Shown here piece after piece: positions 47,972 through 56,888 of a stretch of DNA of 64,000 bases (its first letter is position 1; each line of letters begins with the position of its first letter). Position numbers and translations under genes: made by a program. This DNA is from Phycisphaerae bacterium (lineage in GTDB: Bacteria; Planctomycetota; Phycisphaerae; FEN-1346; JAACEH01). The notes under the pieces are model-generated. The model worked only from the letters and a program-made list of their open reading frames with translations, was not told the DNA's origin and did not search any database. Location: contig JAAYDY010000041.1 of the NCBI GenBank assembly GCA_012729015.1, positions 1 to 64,000 on the forward strand, in the 5' to 3' direction.

Positions 47972-50392
47972 TCACCGCTCGGGTGCCGACGGTTCCCGGC
48001 CCCAGGTCTTCACAATCGCCAGTTTCGCTTCGTAGGTCGCCGCAGCCTTGTAGGCCGACAGGTCGCGGCCCAGCGCGGGAAGGACTCGCTCCAGCTTCGT
48101 CACCGCGGGCCCGTCTCCGTCGGCCAGCGCCCGCGACAGGTACGTCACCAGTAACGCCGGATCCCCGGCCGCGACCTCCTCGGCCAGTTCCTGCGCCGCG
48201 TCACGGACGGCCTCGTCCTCGGCGTCGAGGCGCCCCACCGCCTGGTCGAACGCCGCTCGCCCCACGGTCACCAGCAGCGTCTCCATGCGCGCCGCCAGGT
48301 CCGCCTCCGCCAGCCACGTCGGACCCAGGGCCTTCCGCGCCCGCGACACGATCCGGTACGCTTCCGACGCCTTGCCCTCGTCCTTCAGCCGGCGCGCCTG
48401 CTCGTGAATGTCCTGAAGCAGAACGCCCCGCTCGCCGGCCGGCGATTCCTGAATCGACCTCACCAGCAGGTCCAGGCCCTCGACGTACGGCGGGATCGTC
48501 ACCAGCAGCCGGCCCAGCTTCTGCCGCAACGCCTGCTGCCGCGCGGCGTCCTTCTCGGACTCCGCCAGTTCGCGAAGCAATGTCGCCGCACGCGTCGGCT
48601 GCCCGCTGCGAAGACTCGCCTCGGCCAGCTTCTCCTTGACGCGCGACAGGGTGCCGTTGCCCGTGCTGCCCAGCCGCACCATCGCCATGTCATAGAGCTG
48701 CGCCGCCCACTTGATGCTGTCGGCGTCGCCCGAGGCCATCAGGTCGTCCGCCAGCCGCTCGGTGGCCTGCGGGTTGTCGTTGCGCCGCTGAATAGCCAGC
48801 AGGGCCGTCGCCAGCGTCTGGCGAACGTCTTTCTCGGTCTCGCCGCCGGGCGCCAGGCGCGACACCACGGCCGCCGCCGACTGCCCGTTGCCGATGCGTC
48901 CGAGCGTGTCCGCCACGGCCGCACGCACCCCCTTGTCCGTATCCGACAGATGGGCCAGCAGCGACTCGACGGCCCGCGCGTTGTCCTTGCCCAGGGCGCC
49001 CAGCCCCTGCGCCGCGAAGAAGCGGACCTTGGCCGCGTTGTCGTCCAGCGCCCGAATCAGCGCCGGCAGCGACTCGCTCCGGGCGATCCGCGACAGCGTT
49101 CGCGCCGCCGCCTCGCGCACCGCGTCGCTCGCCGCCGACCGGTCCGACCGGTCCAGCAACGCCGCCAGCGGCGACAAGGCCGGATCCACCGACCCCGCCG
49201 ACTCCGATCCACGCTCCCCGATCTGGCCCAGCGACTCGATCACGCGGAGCATCGTCGCCTCGTCGCCCACGCCCAGCAGCCGCACCAGCCCCGGCACCGC
49301 CTGGCCCTCGCGAAGCTCGCCCAGGGCCTTGATCACCGCCCCGCGCACCGACGCCTCGGTCTCCGCCTCCAGACGCTCCATCAGCAACGCCGACGCACGC
49401 TTGTCCTTGCCCGCCGCCAGCGCCGCCGCCACCTCCTCGCGAACCGACGATGCCGGATCCGTCGCTCGCGCCAGGAGCTTGTCCATCAACTGGGTCTGCG
49501 GCTCCTTCGACTCACGCAGCAACGTCCGCGATTCCTCCGCCGCCAGCTCACGCAACGCCGCCACAGGATCGTCCAGCAGCCGCACCAGCTCGCCCAGCCG
49601 CGCCTCGGGCTCGGCCTTGCGAAGCGTGCCCTGGTACACCTCGACCAGGCGGCGCGTGACCTCGTCCAGTTCCGCCGCCTGCTTGGCCAACTGAGCCTCC
49701 TGCGCCCGGAGCCGCTCGAAAAGCCACTTGCCGCGAGGCTCATCCTTGTGCTCTCGCCACCACTCGGCCCACGCCTCGTGCGATTCCCCCAGGTACGCCT
49801 GCGTAATCGCCGACAACGCCGACGCCGCCGACGACCGGATCGCCGGATCCACGCTGCGAAGCAACTCGATCAGCGGCTGCACCGCCTCTTTCTCGCCGAT
49901 CCGACCCAGGGCCGCCATGAGGATCTGCCGCTGCCGCACCGACTCGCTCCGCGACAGCAACGCCAGCATCTCCTGAACGCCCTCGCGGCCACGATACGCC
50001 GACATCGCCGCACTGAGCGGCTCCTGCATCCCCGTCCCCAGCGACGACGTCCCCGACAGCTTCAGCAATGCCTCGAGCAACCCCGCCGGCGGCTCCGACG
50101 CCGCCCCGATCGCCTGGAGCACCGCCGTCTGAAGCTCCGGTGCGTCCGACTTCTCCAGCGCCCCGGACAGAATCCCCACCGCCGCGTCGCCGCGCGCCAG
50201 CAACAGCGCCGCCGCGTCGCGCCGCGTCTCCAGGCTCACCCCGGGACGCGTCAGCAGTCCGCTGAGAATCCGCAGTTCGTCATTCGACGGCGCAGACTGC
50301 CCCCCCTCCGGCTGCCCGCGAGCGGCTCCTGCCGCCATCACGGTCACCAGCGCCGTCGTCACCGAGAGACTGACCCATCGGCTCCGTCGCAC
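47972..50392 (-). CDS. Secreted HEAT-repeat protein
   Basis: An 806-residue exported protein: signal peptide (about 1-26), then helical repeats across nearly the whole length. Typical HEAT units are VRQRQILMAALGRIGEKEAV, AIRSSAASALSAITQAYLG, SVREEVAAALAAGKDKRASA, SVRGAVIKALGELREGQAV and VRFFAAQGLGALGKDNARAV. A coiled region (about 235-265) interrupts them. It is probably a periplasmic scaffold. Large HEAT proteins are abundant in Planctomycetota. GTG 50392 has AAGG close upstream. The gene lies between the CvpA-like and ROK genes with short gaps. Confidence 0.88.
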   Translation of the reverse strand: MRRSRWVSLSVTTALVTVMAAGAARGQPEGGQSAPSNDELRILSGLLTRPGVSLETRRDAAALLLARGDAAVGILSGALEKSDAPELQTAVLQAIGAASEPPAGLLEALLKLSGTSSLGTGMQEPLSAAMSAYRGREGVQEMLALLSRSESVRQRQILMAALGRIGEKEAVQPLIELLRSVDPAIRSSAASALSAITQAYLGESHEAWAEWWREHKDEPRGKWLFERLRAQEAQLAKQAAELDEVTRRLVEVYQGTLRKAEPEARLGELVRLLDDPVAALRELAAEESRTLLRESKEPQTQLMDKLLARATDPASSVREEVAAALAAGKDKRASALLMERLEAETEASVRGAVIKALGELREGQAVPGLVRLLGVGDEATMLRVIESLGQIGERGSESAGSVDPALSPLAALLDRSDRSAASDAVREAAARTLSRIARSESLPALIRALDDNAAKVRFFAAQGLGALGKDNARAVESLLAHLSDTDKGVRAAVADTLGRIGNGQSAAAVVSRLAPGGETEKDVRQTLATALLAIQRRNDNPQATERLADDLMASGDADSIKWAAQLYDMAMVRLGSTGNGTLSRVKEKLAEASLRSGQPTRAATLLRELAESEKDAARQQALRQKLGRLLVTIPPYVEGLDLLVRSIQESPAGERGVLLQDIHEQARRLKDEGKASEAYRIVSRARKALGPTWLAEADLAARMETLLVTVGRAAFDQAVGRLDAEDEAVRDAAQELAEEVAAGDPALLVTYLSRALADGDGPAVTKLERVLPALGRDLSAYKAAATYEAKLAIVKTWGREPSAPER

Positions 50393-50437
50393 GTGCCTTG
50401 TCTGTTCCTTCCCGTTGCGGCCGATCCGCGGCCGGTC

Positions 50438-52795
50438 CTAGTCTTCGTCTTCGTCCTCGGATTCCTCGCCCGTGTCGAGCGACACCGGTCGCCTGCCCCC
50501 GACCATGATCTTGGCGTCCTCGCGATCCTTCAACGACGTGAACACAAACTCCACCACGGCGATATCCCGTATCGTCACCGGCGCCGCCTGACGCGACGGC
50601 GTGAAATGCTCCGCCCCGGCCACTCGCACCGCGAAGAACTGGAGCGGTTCCGAGCTGACCTTGCGGCTCAGCCGCAGCTCCGTCCCGCTGGGATCAAACG
50701 AGTAGAAGTTCCGGTCGTCCTCCTTCTTCGGCTGGAGGCTCAGCTTGACCACGAACAACTCCTGCCCGCCGCCCAGCGCCGCACGGTACGGGCGCGGCTC
50801 GCCGCGCGACGTCAGCACCGAAATCGACTCCTCCACCGACGTCCCCAGCACGACGATGTTGTGCGTCCGCGTGCTCATGTCCGCGGCCTTCTTGATCAGA
50901 TACCAGTCCGGTGCCGTGTCCGTCGGCGCCGACACCTCCTTCACGTCATAGTGGCTCAGCGGCTTGCCGCGCGGCGCCTCGAACACCAGCCGGCACTCCA
51001 CCGACCCGCCCGACGAGTCGAAGAACATCTCCCAGTCCTTCCCCAGTCGCTCGCCCGGCTGCTCGCCCTCGGGCTCCACCGTCTCCACCGGCGTCGCATG
51101 GACGTCCGCCCGGCGCATCTCCACGTCGCTCGTCGTCCCCCCCTCGGCCGCCGTCAGCGTCTCGTGCAGCAGCGTCTCGTAATCCGTCCCCGTCACGGTG
51201 TTGGCGATCTGGAGCTGCTTCGACGTCAGCAGCATCTGCTTCGGCGCGTCACGGCCCCCCTTCGGCGATATCTTCAGCCGCACCTGCATCAACTGGTTCT
51301 CCGCCGCCGGTTGCTGCGCCAGCCGCGAATTCAGCCGCGACAGCAGGCCCGCTTCCAGCACCTCCACCTTCAGCGACGCCAGCTCGATCTTCCGACCCCG
51401 CGCCAGGCCCTCGGCTTTCTGGCCCTTGCCCGTGCCGGCGTCCGCCTCGGCCACATCCTCCGCTGCGCACTTCAACCCGTACTGCCACGGCTGCGACAGC
51501 GACGGCACCGAGTAGACCAGCGCCGCCTTCGACCATCGCGAGTTGTCCTCGAAACTCCACTTCGCATCCCCGGCCAGGATCATCGTGGACCCCGAGCCCG
51601 TCCAGTTCCGCGCCCCCTCGGCAGGCACCTCGACGCTCCCCGCCACCGTCTCCAGGTCGATCACCGGAAGCTCGTCCTGCTTCAGCTTCTCCAGCGCCAC
51701 CGGCGTGAGGGTCGGCCCCTCGGTCTTCGCTTCCAGCAGCAGCTTCACCTGCCGCGTGCTCCACGTGTCTTTCTTGTCCTTGAAGACGCTGTCCAGTTCC
51801 CAGTCCTTCAGAAGAACGTACTGCGACTCGCTCTTCTTCGGACGGAACGACACCTCCACCACCAGCAGGCTCTCGCCCGCCCGGCCCGCCGCCGCCTTCT
51901 TCGCGGACTTCTTCTTCTCCTTCGCGTCGTCCTCCGACGCCTCTTCCCATGTGATGTCGCCCGGCCCCACGACCACCCGACGACGCGACGGATCCGTCCA
52001 CACCAACGCCGGCGTCATCCACACCCGGTCGATCCGAATCTCCATCGCCGCCTGGCCGCGGCCCGCCGAAAACGTCGCCGTCTCGCCCACCCGGTCCAGC
52101 GACACGCCCTTGCCGCCGTAGTATGCCGACGGCGTCTTCCGCAACGCGTACATCACGCGCCGCCGGAACAGGCCGTACAGAATGTCGTCCGTCGTGCTCC
52201 CGCCCAGGTCCCCCCGGGCCTTCAACACACCGACCGGCTCGCTCGAACGGTAGTGCCCCGCCAGAGGGGTCTGCCCGACCGCCAGCGCCCCGCCGCTCAG
52301 ACCGTTGTAGATCCCCAGCACCGCATCGTCGCACCGCAACGTCATCCGACCCGTCCGCTGCGCCGTCGCCGACGACACGCTGAACGGCTCGTAGCCCAGC
52401 ACCTTCGGCGGCAGCGGCATCATCTGCGCAAAGACCGCCAGGACGCCTCCCGCGACGAACCCCGCCAGGGCGCCCACCACCGGCCCCGCGATCGTGTCGA
52501 TCAGTGGACGGAACGTCATCGCGTTCCGCAGGAACCGCTCCGACACCAGGCGCATCAGCCCGAACGTCGCCACGAACAGCCCCAGCAGCGTCACGCCCTC
52601 GCCCCAGTAATACGCCGTCGTCTCCGGCCCGCCCTTGAACACCAGCGCCGACAACGGCAGGTAGAACCCGAACGCCACCGCCCCAGCCACCAACGCACCC
52701 CACAGGCTGAGCAACGCCGCCCACAGGCCGGCCCGGTAATGAATCAGGGCCGCCGGCGCCATGATCGCCACCAACACCAGAAGATCGAGCACCAC
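50438..52795 (-). CDS. CvpA-like membrane protein with large extracytoplasmic domain
   Basis: A 785-residue protein. The first about 130 residues have four helices in the CvpA pattern (DLLVLVAIMAPAALIHYRAG; RPLIDTIAGPVVGALAGFVA). The remaining about 650 residues form an apparently extracytoplasmic region with several beta-rich segments and an acidic C-terminus (GEESEDEDED). CvpA itself is about 160 residues, so the large extension is lineage-specific. It may link envelope machinery to the membrane. GTG 52795 has GGGAGAGGA upstream; it follows the GspE-like gene by 14 bases. Confidence 0.83.
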   Translation of the reverse strand: MVLDLLVLVAIMAPAALIHYRAGLWAALLSLWGALVAGAVAFGFYLPLSALVFKGGPETTAYYWGEGVTLLGLFVATFGLMRLVSERFLRNAMTFRPLIDTIAGPVVGALAGFVAGGVLAVFAQMMPLPPKVLGYEPFSVSSATAQRTGRMTLRCDDAVLGIYNGLSGGALAVGQTPLAGHYRSSEPVGVLKARGDLGGSTTDDILYGLFRRRVMYALRKTPSAYYGGKGVSLDRVGETATFSAGRGQAAMEIRIDRVWMTPALVWTDPSRRRVVVGPGDITWEEASEDDAKEKKKSAKKAAAGRAGESLLVVEVSFRPKKSESQYVLLKDWELDSVFKDKKDTWSTRQVKLLLEAKTEGPTLTPVALEKLKQDELPVIDLETVAGSVEVPAEGARNWTGSGSTMILAGDAKWSFEDNSRWSKAALVYSVPSLSQPWQYGLKCAAEDVAEADAGTGKGQKAEGLARGRKIELASLKVEVLEAGLLSRLNSRLAQQPAAENQLMQVRLKISPKGGRDAPKQMLLTSKQLQIANTVTGTDYETLLHETLTAAEGGTTSDVEMRRADVHATPVETVEPEGEQPGERLGKDWEMFFDSSGGSVECRLVFEAPRGKPLSHYDVKEVSAPTDTAPDWYLIKKAADMSTRTHNIVVLGTSVEESISVLTSRGEPRPYRAALGGGQELFVVKLSLQPKKEDDRNFYSFDPSGTELRLSRKVSSEPLQFFAVRVAGAEHFTPSRQAAPVTIRDIAVVEFVFTSLKDREDAKIMVGGRRPVSLDTGEESEDEDED

Positions 52796-52809
52796 GGGTC
52801 GTCCTCTCC

Positions 52810-54594
52810 CTACTTCTCGGGTTTCAGAATGCGCAGCAGTTCCGATACGCTGGTCGTCCCATCCACGACCCGTCGCAACGCCTCCTCCTGGAGGAACTCC
52901 TGCCCCTGCTTGCGCAGATGCGTCCGCAGCTCCGTCAGACTCATCCCCGACGCCAGTTGCTGCCGCGCCGCGTCGTCCAGCACCATCATCTCATACACCG
53001 CCGTGCGCCCCACGTACGCCTCGTTTCCGCATATCGGGCACACCGCCTCTTTGCCGTCCTTGTCCACCGGGCGGTTCTTCGGCTCACGCTTCAGCACGTC
53101 CAGCTTCGCCCCCTGAAGGTTCGCTTTCCGCAGAAACTCCGGGTTCGGACGGTACGACTCGCAGCACCCAGGGCACAGCTTCCGCATCAGCCGCTGGTTC
53201 ACCGACGCCAGCAGCACCGACGCTACGCTCTGCGGGTCGCCCACCGCCGCCACAAACTTCTTGATCGCCTCGCCCGCGTCGTTCGCCGCCAGGCCGCCGA
53301 TCATGATCTTTCCCGCCGCCGCTCCCAGCATCAGCATCTTGGCCGACTCGGCGTCGCGCAGCGTTTCCACCATCACCACGTCCGGATCGCTCCGCAGAGC
53401 CCCCTGGATCGCGTCCGCCAGCGTCTGGCCCGACGCCTTGTCCACCTCCACCTGGTTCACCGACGGGTGCTCCAGCGACAGCGACGACTCCACCGCAACC
53501 ACGTTCTTCGAGAACAGGTCATATTCCCGCAATGCCGAGTACATGCTGATCGTCCGACCGCTGCGCGGCGGCCCGCTCATCAGGACGATCCCGCCGCCGG
53601 CATGGTTCAGCGCCGTGTTCAGCAACGCCGCCTGTTCCGCACGCATCCCGCCGTCCACCAACCGCATCTCCAGCAGTTCCCGGCGATACAGCTTCGCCGT
53701 CAACTGCTCCCCGCGGGTGCTCCCCGCCGTGTCCACCGTGATGTTCGTCCGCTTGTCGTCGCGCAGCACGACGAAGCGGCCGCTCTGCGGCTTGCGGTGC
53801 TCCTCCACGTCCAGGCCCGCCAACTGCTTGATGAACCGCATCATCCCCTCGCCCAGCTCGCGGCTCACCTTCCCCGCGTCACGCACCGTCCCGCCCACCC
53901 GAAGACGCACCAGCACCTCCTGCCCGTGCGGCAGCAGGTACACCGCCCCGCCTTCACGCACCAGCGCCGCGTTCAGCGTCGCCTCGGCTTTCTCGAAGGC
54001 CGCTCGCTCCTGGTCCGTCTGCGGCGTCAGGTGAATCGGAAAGTCCCGGTGGTCCATGTACAGCAACCGGAACTCCTCGCTGATGTGCTGCGCGCCGCTC
54101 AGGTGAACCGCGCGGTCCGCGGCAATCTCCCCTTCCGGCTCGCGGCGGATGATCGCCATCAGGCAGCGCCGAAGGTGCTCTGGCGTGAACGCCCGCTCGT
54201 GCGGCGCACAGGCCGCATTGCGCGTCTTGACGTAGTACACCATCGGCCCCACCACCGCCGCCAACGCCAGAGGGAACCCCGCGTAGATCGTCGGTATCGC
54301 CAGCACCAGCACCAGCGCCGCCGCCGCGCCCGCGACAAACATCCCGTACCACTGCTCTTTCTGCTTCTCGTACCGGTTCGCCGCGTCCAGCGCCAGCCAG
54401 TTCCCCGCCGCCGCAGCCACCAGCATCACCACGAACAGCATCACCACCTTCACGATGCTGAACGCCGCCCCAGGCGACGGCTCCGACGGCACGGCCTGAC
54501 CCTGCGCCAGCGCCGTCTGCGCCGCCGCCGTCGCCGCCAGCACTCCCGACACCGCCAACGCTATCCCGAGCACTGCATGTCGCCGGCAACTCAC
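52810..54594 (-). CDS. Membrane-anchored GspE/PilB-like protein with degenerate ATPase motifs
   Basis: A 594-residue protein. Residues 1-30 look like a signal peptide and three further helices follow (about 45-120). The rest aligns with the GspE/PilB secretion ATPase. Walker A is GPPRSGRT (341-348), with Arg for the catalytic Lys. The Asp box reads VAVESSLSLEH instead of the IEDPVE pattern, Walker B is DPDVVMVETLRD, and the His box reads GGLAANDA. The CPGC/CPICG zinc site and the C-terminal GRTAVYEMM region are intact. It may be a structural pseudo-ATPase of a pilus or secretion system. GTG 54594 has AGGAGA six bases upstream and gives the signal peptide. Confidence 0.85.
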   Translation of the reverse strand: MSCRRHAVLGIALAVSGVLAATAAAQTALAQGQAVPSEPSPGAAFSIVKVVMLFVVMLVAAAAGNWLALDAANRYEKQKEQWYGMFVAGAAAALVLVLAIPTIYAGFPLALAAVVGPMVYYVKTRNAACAPHERAFTPEHLRRCLMAIIRREPEGEIAADRAVHLSGAQHISEEFRLLYMDHRDFPIHLTPQTDQERAAFEKAEATLNAALVREGGAVYLLPHGQEVLVRLRVGGTVRDAGKVSRELGEGMMRFIKQLAGLDVEEHRKPQSGRFVVLRDDKRTNITVDTAGSTRGEQLTAKLYRRELLEMRLVDGGMRAEQAALLNTALNHAGGGIVLMSGPPRSGRTISMYSALREYDLFSKNVVAVESSLSLEHPSVNQVEVDKASGQTLADAIQGALRSDPDVVMVETLRDAESAKMLMLGAAAGKIMIGGLAANDAGEAIKKFVAAVGDPQSVASVLLASVNQRLMRKLCPGCCESYRPNPEFLRKANLQGAKLDVLKREPKNRPVDKDGKEAVCPICGNEAYVGRTAVYEMMVLDDAARQQLASGMSLTELRTHLRKQGQEFLQEEALRRVVDGTTSVSELLRILKPEK

Positions 54595-54646
54595 TGTGAC
54601 TCTCCTGACTGACGGGGCCACCGCCCTCGCAACCGCCCCATCCCTC

Positions 54647-55771
54647 TTAACGGATAATCCCCTGCTTGACCGAGATTCCCTTCAACGCCATCTTAAGGGC
54701 ATCCTGGTTCGGCGCATACTCGTAAGCCACGCTGTGCGTGATCCAGCCCCCCGACACCAGCTCCACGAAGCTGCTCGTGAACGTCATCATCCCCTCGCTC
54801 GATCCCGCCGCGATCACCTCGTCCAGCTTGTTGTCCTCGGCGTCGCGCACCAGTTTCCGCCCCAGGCCCGTCATCACCAGGATCTCGGTCGCCGGGATCC
54901 GCTTCGTGTCCTTCGCGCAACTGGGCAGCAGAATCTGGCACACGATCCCCGCCAGGTTGAACGCCAGGTTCTGACGCACCGCCTTCTGCATGTAGTCCGG
55001 ATACAGGTCCAGGATGCGACCGATCGCCGACGCCGGGCTCGACGCGTGCAGCGTCGCGAACACCAGGTGCCCCGTCTCCGCCGCACGCACCGCCGCCTCG
55101 AACGTATCCCGGTCGCGCATCTCCCCGATCAGCACCACGTCCGGATCCTCGCGCATCAGGTACTTCAACGCCAGGTCCATGCTCTCGACGTCCGTCCCGA
55201 TCTCCCGCTGGCTCACCATCGCCTTCTGGTCTTCGAACAGGTACTCGATCGGGTCCTCCAGCGTCACGATGTGGCACGCCCGCGTCCGGTTGATGTGGTC
55301 CAGGCACGCCGCGATGCTCGTGCTCTTGCCGCTGCCGGTCTGACCCGCGAAGATGATCAGCCCCTGGTGCCGCGCGCACAGCGTTTCCAGCACCTTCCGC
55401 GGCAGGTGCAGCGCCTCGAACGCCGGGATGTCCCGGATCACCCGGCGGCAACTCACGCTCGTGAAGTTCCGCTGACGGAACACGTTCACCCGGAACCGGT
55501 CCCCCGAGTCCGTCGCCACCGCGAAGTCCGCGCTGCCGATCCGAAGGTAATCCTCCCGGACCCGCTCGTTCATGATCTCGAACACCAGCTCCTCGATTTC
55601 CTTGTCCGTCAGCGGGCGCAGCGTCGTCGGCTTCATCTCCCCGTCGATGCGCATCACCGGCGGATGCTCGTGCTTCAAGTGCAGGTCGCTCGCCTTGAAC
55701 TGGCTGGCCAGCGCGAACAGGCGGCCCAGCGTCAGCTCCACCTGCTTGCCGTTCAGTTCCACCTGCACCAT
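54647..55771 (-). CDS. pilT: PilT-type twitching motility ATPase
   Basis: A 374-residue retraction-type ATPase with fully intact motifs: FAGQTGSGKSTS (Walker A), HIVTLEDPIEYLFEDQKAMV (Asp box), DPDVVLIGEMRDRDTFEAA (Walker B) and HLVFATLHASSPASAIGRI (His box). The N-terminal PAS-like domain (LFALASQFKASDLHLKHEHP) is typical. In type IV pili PilT depolymerises the pilus. No pilin, PilC or PilQ gene is in the window apart from the GspF-like fragment at 3342. It lies 16 bases after hisF and 52 bases before the degenerate GspE-like gene. Confidence 0.92.
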   Translation of the reverse strand: MVQVELNGKQVELTLGRLFALASQFKASDLHLKHEHPPVMRIDGEMKPTTLRPLTDKEIEELVFEIMNERVREDYLRIGSADFAVATDSGDRFRVNVFRQRNFTSVSCRRVIRDIPAFEALHLPRKVLETLCARHQGLIIFAGQTGSGKSTSIAACLDHINRTRACHIVTLEDPIEYLFEDQKAMVSQREIGTDVESMDLALKYLMREDPDVVLIGEMRDRDTFEAAVRAAETGHLVFATLHASSPASAIGRILDLYPDYMQKAVRQNLAFNLAGIVCQILLPSCAKDTKRIPATEILVMTGLGRKLVRDAEDNKLDEVIAAGSSEGMMTFTSSFVELVSGGWITHSVAYEYAPNQDALKMALKGISVKQGIIR

Positions 55772-55787
55772 GGGTCGAGTCTCCCGA

Positions 55788-56567
55788 TCACGCTGCCGTG
55801 GGACGGCGAACCGGCACGCCGCACGACGCCAGGTACGCCTTGGCCTGGGCAATGGTGTACTGCCCGTAATGGAATATGCTCGCCGCCAGGGCCGCATCGG
55901 CCCCGGCGTCCACCAGCGCCGCTCGCATGTGCTCCGGCGACCCGCAGCCCCCGCTGGCGATCACCGGCACCCGCACCGCCTCGGCCACCGCCCGCGTCAT
56001 CGCCACGTCGTAGCCGTCTTTCGTCCCGTCCGCGTCCATGCTCGTCAGCAGAATCTCGCCCGCCCCCAGCGCCGCCACCTGCCGCGCCCACGACACCGCC
56101 TCCAGCCCCGTCGGCACGCGGCCCCCGTTGATGTGGACCTCCCAGAATTCCCGCCCGTCGCGCATCACCCGTTTCGGGTCGATCGCCACCACGATGCACT
56201 GCGACCCGAACCGGCCCGCCGCACGGCGAACGAACTCCGGATCGCGCACCGCGGGGCTGTTGATCGACACCTTGTCCGCCCCCGCGCTCAGAATGTCCCG
56301 TATGTCGTCCAGCGTCCGGATCCCCCCGCCCACCGTCAGCGGCATGAAGCAGCACTCCGCCGTCCGCCGCACCACGTCCAGAAGGATCGGTCGCTCTTCG
56401 TGGCTCGCCGTGATGTCCAGGAACACCAGCTCGTCGGCCTCTTCCTGCTCGTACCGCCGCGCCACCTCCACCGGGTCGCCTGCATCGCGCAGACCCACGA
56501 AGTTCGTCCCCTTGACGACCCGGCCGTTGAGAATGTCCAGACAAGGTATAATCCGCCTTGTCAGCAT
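55788..56567 (-). CDS. hisF: Imidazole glycerol phosphate synthase cyclase subunit
   Basis: A 259-residue TIM barrel of standard HisF length. [20 protein letters not shown] holds the first catalytic Asp (Asp11) and VVAIDPKR the second. Phosphate-binding glycines appear in [13 protein letters not shown] and [12 protein letters not shown]. With HisH it makes imidazole glycerol phosphate and AICAR in histidine biosynthesis. Other his genes are absent, so hisF is dispersed here. ATG 56567 has GGGGAGA upstream and a near-perfect promoter at 56593-56620. Confidence 0.95.
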   Translation of the reverse strand: MLTRRIIPCLDILNGRVVKGTNFVGLRDAGDPVEVARRYEQEEADELVFLDITASHEERPILLDVVRRTAECCFMPLTVGGGIRTLDDIRDILSAGADKVSINSPAVRDPEFVRRAAGRFGSQCIVVAIDPKRVMRDGREFWEVHINGGRVPTGLEAVSWARQVAALGAGEILLTSMDADGTKDGYDVAMTRAVAEAVRVPVIASGGCGSPEHMRAALVDAGADAALAASIFHYGQYTIAQAKAYLASCGVPVRRPTAA

Positions 56568-56592
56568 GGTTTGCGTCTCCCCGAAAAGGTCG

Positions 56593-56620
56593 ATTATATC
56601 CCGCCCACGAGGGATTGCAA
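56593..56620 (-). promoter_or_regulatory. Promoter of the hisF-led gene run
   Basis: On the minus strand TTGCAA (56620-56615), 16 bases, TATAAT (56598-56593). Transcription would start near 56586, about 20 bases before the hisF ATG. No comparable promoter is seen for the next ten genes, all on the same strand with gaps under about 55 bases. Confidence 0.75.
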
Positions 56621-56639
56621 GGCCGGTTCCCACACACTG

Positions 56640-56800
56640 AGCAGGGTGCCATGCCTGCCCCGTCAGGCATGGCCGTTGTCGTCCCGTGGCACGGGTGCCT
56701 TGCCGTGAGGGCGTAGGACGTAGGTCGCAACGTCTTCTCCAAACGTCACCCTCACCCGGCCCTGCGGGCCACCCTCTCCCCTCAAGGTGTCAACAACCCC
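56640..56800. repeat. Repeat array upstream of hisF
   Basis: Contains the reversed TGCCTGCCCCGTCAGGCA palindrome (56652-56669), a GTGGCACGGGTGCCTTGCCGTGA hairpin of the ACGGGCA family (about 56692-56714, quoted in part) and a CACCCTCACCCGGCCC-GGGCC module (about 56748-56772). The stretch to 56888 holds a possible TACAAT -10 (about 56847-56852) for the next gene and no other feature. Confidence 0.7.
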
Positions 56801-56888
56801 CGGACCCGGACCGGATTACGATTTCCCCGGCGCGCCCCCATACAGTACAATGCCCAACGTCCTCGGCCCCTCGCTCAGGGAGACAACG

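Noticed and set aside
46914..47975. Longer ROK kinase from GTG 47975
   Set aside because: Not excluded, but the 29 extra residues are low-complexity Gly/Ala and the TTG at 47888 has a far better ribosome-binding site.
48404..53116. A 1570-codon plus-strand open frame, opposite the HEAT, CvpA-like and GspE-like genes
   Set aside because: It is Arg/His/Gln-rich, has no domain, and is the antisense shadow of three well-supported minus-strand genes; long antisense frames are expected at this G+C content.
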